The notes under the pieces were generated by a model, which saw only the letters and a list, made by a program, of their open reading frames with translations, had not been told where the DNA came from and did not search any database. 64,000 bases of DNA from Lysinibacillus sp. B2A1 (lineage in GTDB: Bacteria > Bacillota > Bacilli > Bacillales_A > Planococcaceae). Location: contig CP027224.1 of NCBI GenBank assembly GCA_002973635.1, positions 2,242,501 through 2,306,500 of the forward strand, written 5' to 3'. Shown in pieces: positions 1 to 7,588 of this stretch (positions within the stretch are counted from its first letter, which is position 1; each line of letters opens with the position of its first letter). The translations under genes were made by a program, and so were the position numbers.

Positions 1-686
1 GGAAAGCACCTGGAGGCTTACCTCTTTCTACAAAGGCCCTCCAATATGGCACGCTCAATAATGGAGAGGATTTTGAAGAAAGATTAATATTTTTACAGCA
101 ATTAATTGAGCAATCAATACCAGAAGAGCATGAATTACATGGCATAGAAGCAACACCGATTCCGAAGACAAAGCCAGCATTATTTTTACTCGGTGCTAGC
201 CCAGAAAGTGCTGCTCTTGCAGGTAAACTAGGAATTGCATTCGTCTTTGCTCGTTTTATTAATAGTGACAAAAACATTTTGGCACAAGCGGCTACAACCT
301 ATCGCAGTCACCATCCAAACGGACATTTTGCGATTTCCATTGCCGCACTTGCTGCTCCAACCAACGAGGAAGCGAAAGAGCTAGTTGGTGATCAAAAAAT
401 TACAAAGGTGCATTTAGCAAGTGGCAGAAGCCTGACACTACAATCAGTAGAGCTAGCAGAGAAATTTGGTCAGGAATCTGGAGAGGAATATACGGTTGAG
501 CAGTATGAGGCCGATATTTTATATGGTACATCAGAAGAAATTAAAGCCATTTTAGATAACTACCATGTGCAATACCAAATCGACGAATTTATTTTGCATA
601 CGCCAGTCTTAAAGCATTTTGAGCGTGAGCGATCTTTTGAGTTATTGAGTCCAGTACTTTTACAGCAAAAAGAAGCGGTAAGCTAA
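1..686 (+). CDS. cmoO: Luciferase-like (MsnO8-type) flavin-dependent monooxygenase, 5' truncated by window edge
   Basis: The reading frame is open from the window edge (first full codon at base 3) to the TAA ending at 686, so only the C-terminal ~227 residues are visible. The stretch LLGASPESAALAGKLGIAF, followed by FVFARFIN, is typical of the luciferase-like MsnO8 family (FMNH2-dependent oxygenation with a reductase partner). The next gene is a glutaredoxin-like protein and a TcyK-like transporter follows. In B. subtilis the same trio (ytmO/cmoO, ytnI/cmoI, tcyJKLMN) forms the operon for S-modified cysteine use. The cmoO assignment rests on this context plus family resemblance. The substrate cannot be read from sequence. 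Confidence 0.75.
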   Translation, partial: KAPGGLPLSTKALQYGTLNNGEDFEERLIFLQQLIEQSIPEEHELHGIEATPIPKTKPALFLLGASPESAALAGKLGIAFVFARFINSDKNILAQAATTYRSHHPNGHFAISIAALAAPTNEEAKELVGDQKITKVHLASGRSLTLQSVELAEKFGQESGEEYTVEQYEADILYGTSEEIKAILDNYHVQYQIDEFILHTPVLKHFERERSFELLSPVLLQQKEAVS

Positions 687-699
687 GGAGGAAAACATC

Positions 700-975
700 A
701 TGACAAAAAATAGAGATGTAATAGTTTGGTCGAAGCAGGGCTGTAGTTACTGTAATGAGGTAAAAACGTATTTACAAGAGGTGGGTATACCTTACAAAAC
801 AGTGGATGTAACACATAATGATGCCTTCCGTGATATTCTCGATACAAAATATGGAATTCGCTATGTACCTGTTGTAGAAATTGGTTCAAGTGAAGATGGT
901 ATCTATCAAGCAGTTACAGAACTTGGTCTTGAGCATTTAAAGGCTGCACTAGCAGGAGAAAAAATACAGTCATAG
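700..975 (+). CDS. cmoI: Glutaredoxin-like redox protein (CmoI/YtnI type)
   Basis: A 91-residue thioredoxin-fold protein with the active-site motif CSYC at residues 16-19 after a beta strand (VIVWSKQG), and a cis-Pro segment YVPVVEIG near residue 57, as in glutaredoxins. It starts 13 bases after the monooxygenase stop behind a strong AAGGAGGAAAACATC site, so the two are almost certainly co-transcribed. In B. subtilis the homologue lies directly after ytmO and is needed for S-methylcysteine-type recycling. The biochemical role is inferred from that pairing. No terminator is obvious after it, and the next 110 bases run into the hairpin that was duplicated by the mobile element. Confidence 0.75.
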   Translation: MTKNRDVIVWSKQGCSYCNEVKTYLQEVGIPYKTVDVTHNDAFRDILDTKYGIRYVPVVEIGSSEDGIYQAVTELGLEHLKAALAGEKIQS

Positions 976-1088
976 GACGCAGATATAATTTTAATCATGG
1001 TTAAGTAGCACTATTTGAACTAATGAGCGCCCTTTTTTCAGTTTTTTCAATCAATTATTTTTTAACCCACTGATATCGTTTGACAATT

Positions 1089-1119
1089 ACCTGCAACTGT
1101 TGTTCTAACAGTTGCAAGT
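1089..1119 (+). repeat. Left 31-bp direct repeat (hairpin) flanking mobile element copy A
   Basis: A 31-base sequence beginning ACCTGCAACTG and ending CAGTTGCAAGT. It recurs exactly at 1916-1946, on the other side of the element. The repeat is itself a hairpin: stem TGCAACTGTT / AACAGTTGCA with loop GTTCT. It reads as a long target-site duplication of a pre-existing stem-loop. Confidence 0.85.
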
Positions 1120-1915
1120 CATGTTGTTGAAATACTATTATGTCAATGAAATCAAGGTGACAAATTAAAAAGTATAGCCCTTTTTCAAAACGAGGGGTTG
1201 ATCTCCGTTCCGACTGAGTGCTTTCCTGGGGGCGTCCGATGAGCCGCTTGGGGCAACAGGAGGTTGGTCACGAAGGCGTTATCACAGGACGTGATGCTTT
1301 TAGCCTTCGTTCCCTAATATGCTCGCTCCAGGGTCTCATCTGTGACGCTGTGATCCCCGAGGAGTCACTCAGTCTACACTCCAATCAACCTTTACTCATA
1401 GTATTTTCTTCTGGCAATTCACACAAATATATTGTGATAAATTTGAAGTCTTAGCCATCACTATATTGTGCAAAAATGGAGCTTTGATAACATTTTTCTA
1501 TGCGAAAACAGAGGAGTACTTTATGTAAAGTTACAAAGTAGTTTTACACATAAAACGTAGGTTAACAGCTGTAGAATTGTACCAATATTCTATCCATTTA
1601 ATGATGGTGAGTAACATGCTTTTACTTTACTTTTTGAGGGAAGAAAATATTTAAAGTTCTACACTATTGCTGATTGGAGTGCAAGGCTACTCGACTCCCG
1701 TGGGATAGCGAGACAGACGAGAAACTGAGGCCAACACGATGTTGGTCACGAAGGCGTTGTCACAGGACGTGACGCACTTAGCCTTCGTTCCTCCAGCGCA
1801 GGAAGCGGCTCGTCGCTCACCCACAGGAAAGCGAGTAGCCTGGAACGGAAATTACCTTTATTTTGACTAAATATTCACAAAGAGTCCCTTGACTATTTAG
1901 TTTTTCAACACTATG
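1120..1915 (-). mobile_element. Non-coding mobile element, copy A (796 bp)
   Basis: This 796-bp segment is largely the reverse complement of 49982-50674. Its ends form imperfect inverted repeats: both ends read CAT..TGTTGAAA.ACTA inward, matching at about 22 of 31 positions. No ORF covers a meaningful part of it; a 78-codon frame at 1218-1454 is repeat sequence. Inside each end is a long self-complementary module (about 1197-1390 and 1673-1852) in opposite orientation, separated by an AT-rich core. Each module in this copy carries an extra ~70-base insert (about 1250-1318 and 1722-1796) that copy B lacks, which explains the ~100 bp length difference. It looks like a non-autonomous element; the mobilising enzyme is not in the window. 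Confidence 0.8.
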
Positions 1916-1946
1916 ACCTGCAACTGTTGTTCTAACAGTTGCAAGT
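1916..1946 (+). repeat. Right 31-bp direct repeat (hairpin) flanking mobile element copy A
   Basis: Exact second copy of 1089-1119, beginning immediately after the element end CAACACTATG. The two copies share no further identity outward (upstream bases t versus g, downstream CATG versus TTAC), so the duplicated unit is 31 bases. Confidence 0.85.
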
Positions 1947-1978
1947 TTACTTATTGCAGTAATTGAAGGTATTACACT

Positions 1979-2370
1979 TTGCTGGGTTCATCACAGGCTG
2001 TTGTAGGTGCAGGAGCACGAGGTTTATACATTGCTAATACAAATGAGGAAGCGTTTGAGAGGTATCGGCCCTATTATGAAGGCTTTATGAGCACTGAAGC
2101 CTCAAAGGTGAATAATTCCCCATTTAAAATTTAGAGGATCATATTGAGCGTGGCTCCGCATTAGTTGGTAGTCCAGATGCAATTATTGAAAAAATGATCA
2201 AGTATCATCATGCATTTAAGCATCAAGTCTAGATGCTTAGTGTAGAAGGGCTTGAATTGTCTGAGCAAAGTGAACAACTAGAGCGCTTTGCAACCGAAAT
2301 CATGCCTGTACTCAAAAAAGAACTTCCAAGCACGATTTGGGACAAAAACAAAAATTTCACACTGCAATAA
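1979..2370 (+). pseudogene. Remnant of a luciferase-like monooxygenase C-terminal half
   Basis: Conceptual translation gives GSSQAVVGAGARGLYIA, then EEAFERYRPYYEGFM, then a stop at about 2131. In another frame it resumes with EDHIERGSALVGSPDAIIEK and LEQ.EIMPVLKKEL-like sequence up to TAA at 2368-2370, with one more in-frame stop near 2230. The order (post-barrel helix, then GSPDAIIEKM) matches the C-terminal part of bacterial-luciferase-family oxidoreductases. At least one frameshift and one nonsense change, and no N-terminal half, mark it as dead. It does not resemble CmoJ/YtnJ closely, so it is probably a different LLM-family gene than the one expected here. Confidence 0.65.
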
Positions 2371-2416
2371 ATACTACTATTCAACTAAGTTTACATTGAT
2401 AAAAGCGAGGGATATT

Positions 2417-3241
2417 ATGAAAAAAATAACATTTTTGAGTTTACTGCTGTTTACGTTACTTTTAACGGCTTGTACCAGCACTGAAAAGCTTGAGGGAGAT
2501 ACAAGTAAAAATGATACGGCACAGAGTGGAAAGGAAGTTCAAAAAATTATTGTAGGTACAGGTACACAATTTCCAAATATCTGCTTCTTAGATGATAAGG
2601 GAAATTTAACTGGTTATGATGTGGAGCTTGTTCGTGCAATTGATGAAAAGCTGCCAGAATATGAGTTTGAATTTAAGACAATGGAATTTTCAAATTTATT
2701 ACTAAGCTTGGAAACAAGAAAAATCGATTTTATTGCGCATCAAATGGAAGTGAATAATGAACGCGAGGAGAAGTTCCTATTTAATAAAGAGCCTTATAAT
2801 GTATTTCCATTAAAGGTAACGGTTAATGCAAAAAACAATGATATTCAATCTATTGATGATTTAAAAGAAAAAAATGTGAGTGTTTCTCCAACTAGTAATT
2901 CAGCAGTCTTTATTGAGAAATACAATAAGGAGCACAATCTAGGTGCTAATATCGTCTATTCATCAGGCTCAGTTGATGTAAATAATCAACTTGCGACAGG
3001 CCGTGTGGATGCCATTATTACAACACCATTTGCCGTGAAGTATTATAACGAAAACAATGAAGCACAGCAAAAGGTAGTGGGAGATGCATTATTAAATTCA
3101 AAAGTGTATTTCTTATTAAATAAAGATGAGGTTACCTTACAGCAACGCCTTGATGATGCTATCCGTGAATTGAAGGAAGATGGCGTTGTTAGTGAGCTAA
3201 GTAAAAAGTGGTTAGGTGATGATTATTCGGTGGACTTCTAA
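2417..3241 (+). CDS. tcyK: Cystine-type amino acid ABC transporter, substrate-binding lipoprotein
   Basis: A 274-residue extracellular solute-binding protein (family 3). I start it at the ATG at 2417, because residues KKITFLSLLLFTLLLTAC form a lipoprotein signal with lipobox LTAC; an earlier ATG at 2288 lies in the dead monooxygenase. Mature sequence features VGTGTQFPN, GYDVELVRAID and TTPFAVKYY strongly recall B. subtilis TcyJ/TcyK, which bind cystine and related sulphur compounds. Two permeases follow directly. No ATPase (TcyN) gene is seen in the window, so it must lie upstream or elsewhere. Choice of tcyK over tcyJ is tentative. Confidence 0.85.
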   Translation: MKKITFLSLLLFTLLLTACTSTEKLEGDTSKNDTAQSGKEVQKIIVGTGTQFPNICFLDDKGNLTGYDVELVRAIDEKLPEYEFEFKTMEFSNLLLSLETRKIDFIAHQMEVNNEREEKFLFNKEPYNVFPLKVTVNAKNNDIQSIDDLKEKNVSVSPTSNSAVFIEKYNKEHNLGANIVYSSGSVDVNNQLATGRVDAIITTPFAVKYYNENNEAQQKVVGDALLNSKVYFLLNKDEVTLQQRLDDAIRELKEDGVVSELSKKWLGDDYSVDF

Positions 3242-3266
3242 ATAAATCAGAGAGGATGAAGGAAGT

Positions 3267-3971
3267 ATGGCAAATGACTTTGACTTCGTGCTTATAGCAA
3301 AAGTACTTCCAATATTACTTCAGTATTTACCAGTAACACTTGAAATTTTAGTGTTCTCTATTCTTTTTGGCATGCTGCTTGGTATAGGTATCGCTATACC
3401 AAAGCTGCTTCATATCAACATTCTAAGGCAAATAATAACAATCTATATTTCGTTTATTCGTGGCACACCGATATTAGTACAATTATTTTTGGTATTTTAT
3501 GGAATACCTATTTTATTAAAGATTGTGCATATTGATGTAACAAGAATGGATGCCATGTATTTTGTCATTATTACTTACACGTTAAGTAATGCTGCTGCAT
3601 TTGCAGAAATCTTTAGAGCCTCGATTTTAACGGTGGACAGAGGGCAAATAGAGGCTGCATATTCAGTAGGCTTAAATGGTACACAGGCATTTGTGAGGAT
3701 TATATTTCCTCAGGCTCTTCGTGTTGCCTTTCCGAATATAGCGAACACGATGATTAGCTCCTTAAAAGATACATCTCTCGCATTTTCAATTGGTGTCATG
3801 GATATGGTCGGGAGAGGAGAAACGCTTATTGCCTCTACTACAAGGGCCCTAGAAATTTATTTGGCACTATCTATTGTCTATTATGTCATTGTGATGCTGC
3901 TAGAAAAGGTATTAAAGAGTAATGAGCGCTATCTTAATCGCTATATGCCAAAGGAAGCTGTATCTAGCTAG
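3267..3971 (+). CDS. tcyL: Cystine-type amino acid ABC transporter permease
   Basis: A 234-residue HisM/GltK-type inner-membrane permease with about five membrane segments. The EAA loop is visible as EAAYSVGLNGTQAFVRIIFP near residue 130, the contact site for the ATPase, and FIRGTPILVQLFL is the usual family signature. The start is behind GAGAGGATGAAGG, 26 bases after the binding-protein gene. Paired with the next gene it forms a heterodimeric channel. Role in cystine or modified-cysteine uptake is inferred from the TcyK-like binding protein. Confidence 0.85.
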   Translation: MANDFDFVLIAKVLPILLQYLPVTLEILVFSILFGMLLGIGIAIPKLLHINILRQIITIYISFIRGTPILVQLFLVFYGIPILLKIVHIDVTRMDAMYFVIITYTLSNAAAFAEIFRASILTVDRGQIEAAYSVGLNGTQAFVRIIFPQALRVAFPNIANTMISSLKDTSLAFSIGVMDMVGRGETLIASTTRALEIYLALSIVYYVIVMLLEKVLKSNERYLNRYMPKEAVSS

Positions 3972-3983
3972 GAGGTAAAAGTT

Positions 3984-4691
3984 ATGACAATAGATACTGC
4001 ATTTATTTTCGAAGCTTTTAAAGAAATTAGTAAAGTATTGCCGTTGACCTTATTTATGACAGTTACACCAGTCTTATTGGGCATTATCATAGGTGTCATT
4101 GTAGCCTTTGTTCGAATCCAACAAACTAAATTTTTCGCACCGTTGTTAAACTTTTATGTATCTTTCTTTAGAGGCACACCCATTATTATGCACATAATGC
4201 TCGTTTATTTTGGAGTACCTATCATAGTGGATGTCCTTGCGAAAGCATTCGAACTAAATATTCAATCAAGCTCTATCCCTATACTATTTTTTGTTTTACT
4301 TGCATTGACATTGAGTGCAGGTGCCTATGCCTCCGAAATAATTCGATCAGGGATTTTAAGTGTACCTAAGGGGCAGTTAGAGGCAGCTTATGCAGTTGGT
4401 TTAACATTTTCGCAGGCAATGCGACGGTATATATTACCTCAGGCATTTAGTAAGTCAATCCCTAATTTTACCAATGTTTTTATAGGCTTTTTACATGCCA
4501 CATCGCTAGCTTTTTTTCTTTCAGTAAAAGAATTAACAGGTGTAGCAAATATTGTAGCCTCTATTAATTTAAAATTTTTGGAGGCATTTATCGCTGTCGG
4601 TCTTATCTATTGGGGCGTTTCAGCCATGGTTGAATGGCTTGCTCATCGCCTTGAAAAAAGAGTGACTGCCTATAATAAGGGCGGCATATGA
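3984..4691 (+). CDS. tcyM: Cystine-type amino acid ABC transporter permease, second subunit
   Basis: A 235-residue paralogue of the preceding permease with the same plan: membrane segments, FFRGTPIIMHIML near residue 60 and an EAA loop EAAYAVGLTFSQAMRRYILP near 133. It is 13 bases downstream with a strong AGGAGG site, so translation of the two subunits is likely matched. Together with the TcyK-like lipoprotein this gives binding and membrane parts of one importer. The ATP-binding subunit is missing from the expected next position, where an acetyltransferase gene lies instead. Confidence 0.82.
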   Translation: MTIDTAFIFEAFKEISKVLPLTLFMTVTPVLLGIIIGVIVAFVRIQQTKFFAPLLNFYVSFFRGTPIIMHIMLVYFGVPIIVDVLAKAFELNIQSSSIPILFFVLLALTLSAGAYASEIIRSGILSVPKGQLEAAYAVGLTFSQAMRRYILPQAFSKSIPNFTNVFIGFLHATSLAFFLSVKELTGVANIVASINLKFLEAFIAVGLIYWGVSAMVEWLAHRLEKRVTAYNKGGI

Positions 4692-4733
4692 CGAAATATT
4701 TCTGGTTCAACAATAAAGAAAGGGGAATAAACA

Positions 4734-5246
4734 ATGACAGTAGTGGAAATAGTAATTGAACAGTTGAAAGAGGAGGACCATGCACGTTATTTAGAGGTTC
4801 TTGTAGAGAGTTATTCACAATATGAGAAAGAATATAATAACCCAGAGGATTGGGCTTCATATTTAATTGCTATTCGTGCATCTGTAGGCAATTCTGATGC
4901 AGAAACAATTTTAGTGGCAAAGCAGGGAGATGAGATTTTAGGAGGGCTTCAGCTATTTACGGATTCTGAAAAGGCTTATGGTTTGCCCGAGCTTACTATA
5001 CATTCTACCATTGTACGTTTACTTGGCGTGCATCCTAAGGGAAGGGGATTAGGCATTGCGAAAAAATTATTACATGAAAGCTTTGCCTTCGCACGTGCTC
5101 GTCAGGATCAAGCTTTATATTTACATTCAGGCGATATCATGCAGGTTGCCATCAATCTTTATTTATCATTAGGCTTTGTACGTGATGAGTCTAAGGATTT
5201 TCACAAGGGAGACAAACTGGTAAAAGGCTTCCGTTATGATTTATAA
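4734..5246 (+). CDS. GNAT family N-acetyltransferase
   Basis: A 170-residue protein with the GNAT acetyl-CoA fold: the pantetheine-binding strand and loop read RLLGVHPKGRGLGIAKKLL around residues 97-115 (the R/Q-x-x-G-x-G/A motif), followed by the C-terminal helix and GFVRDE strand. It is 43 bases after the second permease behind AAGGGGAATAAACA, so it is likely the last gene of the unit. In B. subtilis the equivalent operon includes an acetyltransferase (ytmI/snaA) that N-acetylates S-modified cysteine, so that role is plausible here. I do not see enough specific similarity to assign the symbol. Confidence 0.75.
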   Translation: MTVVEIVIEQLKEEDHARYLEVLVESYSQYEKEYNNPEDWASYLIAIRASVGNSDAETILVAKQGDEILGGLQLFTDSEKAYGLPELTIHSTIVRLLGVHPKGRGLGIAKKLLHESFAFARARQDQALYLHSGDIMQVAINLYLSLGFVRDESKDFHKGDKLVKGFRYDL

Positions 5247-5433
5247 AATGGAGTAAAGTATATTTAGTAACCTTCAGTACAAATATCTAATTAAAAGATT
5301 ATTGATTGGCACAGCGGTGCTCTGATTCCTATAGAGTGTTAAATACTGCTGAGCCAAGTAATCTTCATTTATCAAGGTAGTTCACTGCTCTCAAGGAATT
5401 GCTCATACCTTACATACATGTTTTGCTTATGGT

Positions 5434-5475
5434 CAAAGGGAAAGGAACCAAGTTGGTTTCTTTCCCTTTGGCATT
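5434..5475. terminator. Bidirectional terminator hairpin
   Basis: Stem CAAAGGGAAAGGAACC / GGTTTCTTTCCCTTTG around AAGTT, between the convergent GNAT gene and the minus-strand gene ending at 5490. T/A runs are modest, so strength is uncertain. Confidence 0.65.
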
Positions 5476-5489
5476 TTCATTTAAGCTCC

Positions 5490-6098
5490 TTATAGTTTTC
5501 CATAGGCTAAATAAGGGAAAAATCCCTCAAAAAATCGTTCAGTGGCAGGCATAAAATAAGAGCCGAAATGGAAATCAGGATCTAGTGTTGTAATAATCCA
5601 TGTTCCGTTAGTAGAAACAGAATCAATGTAAAGTACAGCACCGCCATCCTCTGTTGTTATTAATATTTCCGCATTCTTAGGAGGCCAAAATACACCATGT
5701 TGATGCCAAGTGCAATCAGCCAATGTTAAATAGTCTGCAAACATTGGATGGGTTGGTTTTTGTAACACTAAACCGCTAGAAGCACCATTGTCAAGCCACC
5801 ACCAGAAATTGGTTGGTCTCTCCTCCCACTGCTGTTCTGGTAGCCAGTTCCATGGCTGTGGTCCAAATGCTACGACAATACCACCTCTTTCTGCAAACGA
5901 ATGGATTTTCTCCACACTGTTAAGTAGAAGCCTGTTATTTAATTGCGAGGGAACAATTAATACGTCCAGATCATCTATTTCTGTTTCAAGAAAATGTGGA
6001 TGATAAATGATTCGCTCTATATATTGATTAAATTTTGGTTCATGGAATGTGCGATAATGGGATTCATTACCACTGTAGATAACACCGATTTTTCTCAT
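5490..6098 (-). CDS. Uncharacterised GATase-like-fold protein, type II, of the Fur-box locus
   Basis: 202 residues from the ATG at 6098, which overlaps the upstream stop as ATGA; an earlier frame start lies inside the upstream gene and is less likely. I do not recognise a named family. The N-terminal half alternates beta strands and helices (DVLIVPSQL, GGIVVAFGP), suggesting a flavodoxin- or class I glutaminase-like fold. No Cys occupies the nucleophile-elbow position, so amidotransferase activity is unlikely. It shares WW, THP.F, TL.D..WH.HG.F.PPK, YID.VS and TTLDP.FH.G with the product of 7585-8187, so the two are clear paralogues. It is divergently placed from the iron-type ABC genes behind shared Fur-type boxes. 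Confidence 0.7.
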   Translation of the reverse strand: MRKIGVIYSGNESHYRTFHEPKFNQYIERIIYHPHFLETEIDDLDVLIVPSQLNNRLLLNSVEKIHSFAERGGIVVAFGPQPWNWLPEQQWEERPTNFWWWLDNGASSGLVLQKPTHPMFADYLTLADCTWHQHGVFWPPKNAEILITTEDGGAVLYIDSVSTNGTWIITTLDPDFHFGSYFMPATERFFEGFFPYLAYGKL

Positions 6099-6730
6099 AG
6101 TTGTGGGTGCTCCTTTAAAGTTTGTACTTCTTCTTCTAGCCATGCTAAAAATTGAGGGCGAATACAGTCGGTTGATTTATTTTCATTGGAGTATCCTAAT
6201 AAATCTCGCCCTGCATGAACTAGAATGGTGCCCTTTGTTGTTGCTCGATCAACATATGTAACAGGTTTACCATTTGCAAACGTAAGTAGTATTTCTGCAT
6301 TTTCAGGTGGGTGATGATAGCCACGAGCAAAAAAACCTGCTACACCTTTTTTAAACGTCATATCTTCGGTTGTTACTCCATTGAAGATGGCTGTATTTGC
6401 GGTTGGAAAAACCTCATAGTCCTTATAATTTTGAATCAACTGAGGCATGAATAGTCCACAACCCGGCAGCCATTCACGAAATAAATGTCCGCAATATACC
6501 ACAATTTTATTTTGTGCTAAAAAGTTAGCAATCTTCTCACGTTGGCTGTATAGAAATTCTTGATCAATGAAGTTAGGAATCATGAGAACATCCACTTTTT
6601 CTAAATCTTCTTGTACAAAATCATATTGATCAATGATTTTTGCTTCACTTCCAGTATCTTTTTGCATGCGACCATTTACTCCAAAAGCATGTCCAGGATC
6701 TAACTTTAATATGGTCATTAAGGCATTCAT
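6095..6730 (-). CDS. Uncharacterised GATase-like-fold protein, type I, of the Fur-box locus
   Basis: 211 residues. The start at 6730 is chosen because AAGGAGG lies seven bases upstream; the ATG three codons earlier would sit on the ribosome site. Strands DVLMIPNF and NKIVVYCGH suggest the same alpha/beta fold as the neighbours. This protein alone has a Cys in the elbow region, but it is not conserved in the other three. It shares KGV.GFF.RGY, YVDR..T.GTI and a G.D segment with the product of 6956-7588. First gene of the leftward operon. Function unknown; location implies expression under iron limitation. Confidence 0.7.
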   Translation of the reverse strand: MNALMTILKLDPGHAFGVNGRMQKDTGSEAKIIDQYDFVQEDLEKVDVLMIPNFIDQEFLYSQREKIANFLAQNKIVVYCGHLFREWLPGCGLFMPQLIQNYKDYEVFPTANTAIFNGVTTEDMTFKKGVAGFFARGYHHPPENAEILLTFANGKPVTYVDRATTKGTILVHAGRDLLGYSNENKSTDCIRPQFLAWLEEEVQTLKEHPQL

Positions 6731-6858
6731 AGTCATTCCTCCTTGTTTATAATAGTTCAATGTTAAATGATATTAGAAAAATGTTTTGTGTGCAGTATAA
6801 AAGATGCATATGTCATTAATTTGACGTAAAAACCCTGTAAATAAAAGGAATTAAACAA

Positions 6859-6888
6859 ATTGTAATTGACGTTGAAAATCATTATCAA
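6859..6888 (-). promoter_or_regulatory. Leftward sigma-A-type promoter overlapping Fur-type box
   Basis: On the minus strand, -35 TTGATA (6883-6888) and -10 TACAAT (6859-6864) with an 18-base spacer. The -35 lies inside the palindrome at 6873-6887, so a bound Fur would block it. It would drive the two minus-strand genes. Confidence 0.5.
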
Positions 6889-6894
6889 TATACT
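6866..6894 (+). promoter_or_regulatory. Rightward sigma-A-type promoter of the ABC operon
   Basis: TTGACG at 6866-6871, a 17-base spacer, then TATACT at 6889-6894. The first Fur-type palindrome fills the spacer exactly and the second lies just downstream of the expected start point, a standard repression layout. Confidence 0.65.
6873..6887. promoter_or_regulatory. Fur-type box 1
   Basis: TGAAAATCATTATCA, a 7-1-7 inverted repeat with one mismatch against the Bacillus Fur consensus TGATAATNATTATCA. It lies between the -35 and -10 of the rightward promoter and over the -35 of the leftward one. Confidence 0.75.
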
Positions 6895-6916
6895 GTAGTA
6901 GGTATTTAATTGTAAA

Positions 6917-6931
6917 TGATAATCATTATCA
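6917..6931. promoter_or_regulatory. Fur-type box 2
   Basis: TGATAATCATTATCA, a perfect 7-1-7 palindrome matching the Bacillus Fur consensus, about 25 bases before the TTG start of the first rightward gene. Confidence 0.85.
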
Positions 6932-6955
6932 AAATAAAGAAAGGGTGAATGCTTT

Positions 6956-7588
6956 TTGAAGCCAATAGCTTATGTCGGTATTGATATTCAATTTTCAAGA
7001 TTGACGGATGAGGATAGACGGCGCGGATTAACGTTTTTATATTTGTATGATTTACCTTATACAGATTTACGTGCCTATGCAGGATTAATTATTACAAATC
7101 TAGTAGAGGAGCAATTTTTGTTAGAACATAAAGCTATTCTAGATCAATATTTAAATCAAGGTGGCGTTATTTTTTCTCTTACAGAGACTTCATTACCATG
7201 GTTGGTTGGTGTGCCAGAATGGAAACGGTCACCGATTCCACTAAAAGACCGTGAAATTATCATTAAAGAACCTATTCATCCTTTGTTTGCAGGAATAAAT
7301 GCATATGATATTAACTATCGAAAAGGGGTTAGAGGTTTTTTCTCAAGAGGCTATTTTGAGAAAATTCCATTACATGCTGAGGTGCTTGTGACAGATCAAA
7401 GCGGTGCAACCATTATTTATGTTGATCGTGATTCAACAAATGGTACGATTTTTGCAGGAGCAGGGACGGATATTTATCGTGTTTTTATAAACGAAGAAAA
7501 TTCCTCTCGTCAGTTAAGTTTACACATGCTGTCATGTATCCGTGAAGAGTATAAGCGCAATCAATTAAATGGGGTGAATGCACAATGA
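6956..7588 (+). CDS. Uncharacterised GATase-like-fold protein, type I, of the Fur-box locus
   Basis: 210 residues from a TTG start behind AAAGAAAGGGTG. It is the rightward counterpart of the 6095-6730 product: both have an N-terminal alpha/beta region (AGLIITNLV, GGVIFSLTE), a HP.F motif, then KGVRGFFSRGY and YVDRDSTNGTI. The elbow position is Leu/Thr rather than Cys, so a classical glutaminase reaction is not supported. Its stop overlaps the next ATG as ATGA, coupling it to the type II partner. First gene of the operon that ends in an iron-complex-type importer. I do not recognise a published function. Confidence 0.72.
   Translation: MKPIAYVGIDIQFSRLTDEDRRRGLTFLYLYDLPYTDLRAYAGLIITNLVEEQFLLEHKAILDQYLNQGGVIFSLTETSLPWLVGVPEWKRSPIPLKDREIIIKEPIHPLFAGINAYDINYRKGVRGFFSRGYFEKIPLHAEVLVTDQSGATIIYVDRDSTNGTIFAGAGTDIYRVFINEENSSRQLSLHMLSCIREEYKRNQLNGVNAQ

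Noticed and set aside
1218..1454. 78-codon frame inside mobile element copy A
   Set aside because: It covers a hairpin module, is not conserved as a frame in copy B and has no ribosome site.
1979..2370. Remnant of cmoJ/ytnJ
   Set aside because: The C-terminal block GSPDAIIEK and following helix fit bacterial-luciferase-like proteins better than the YtnJ/NtaA type, so I list it only as a luciferase-like remnant.
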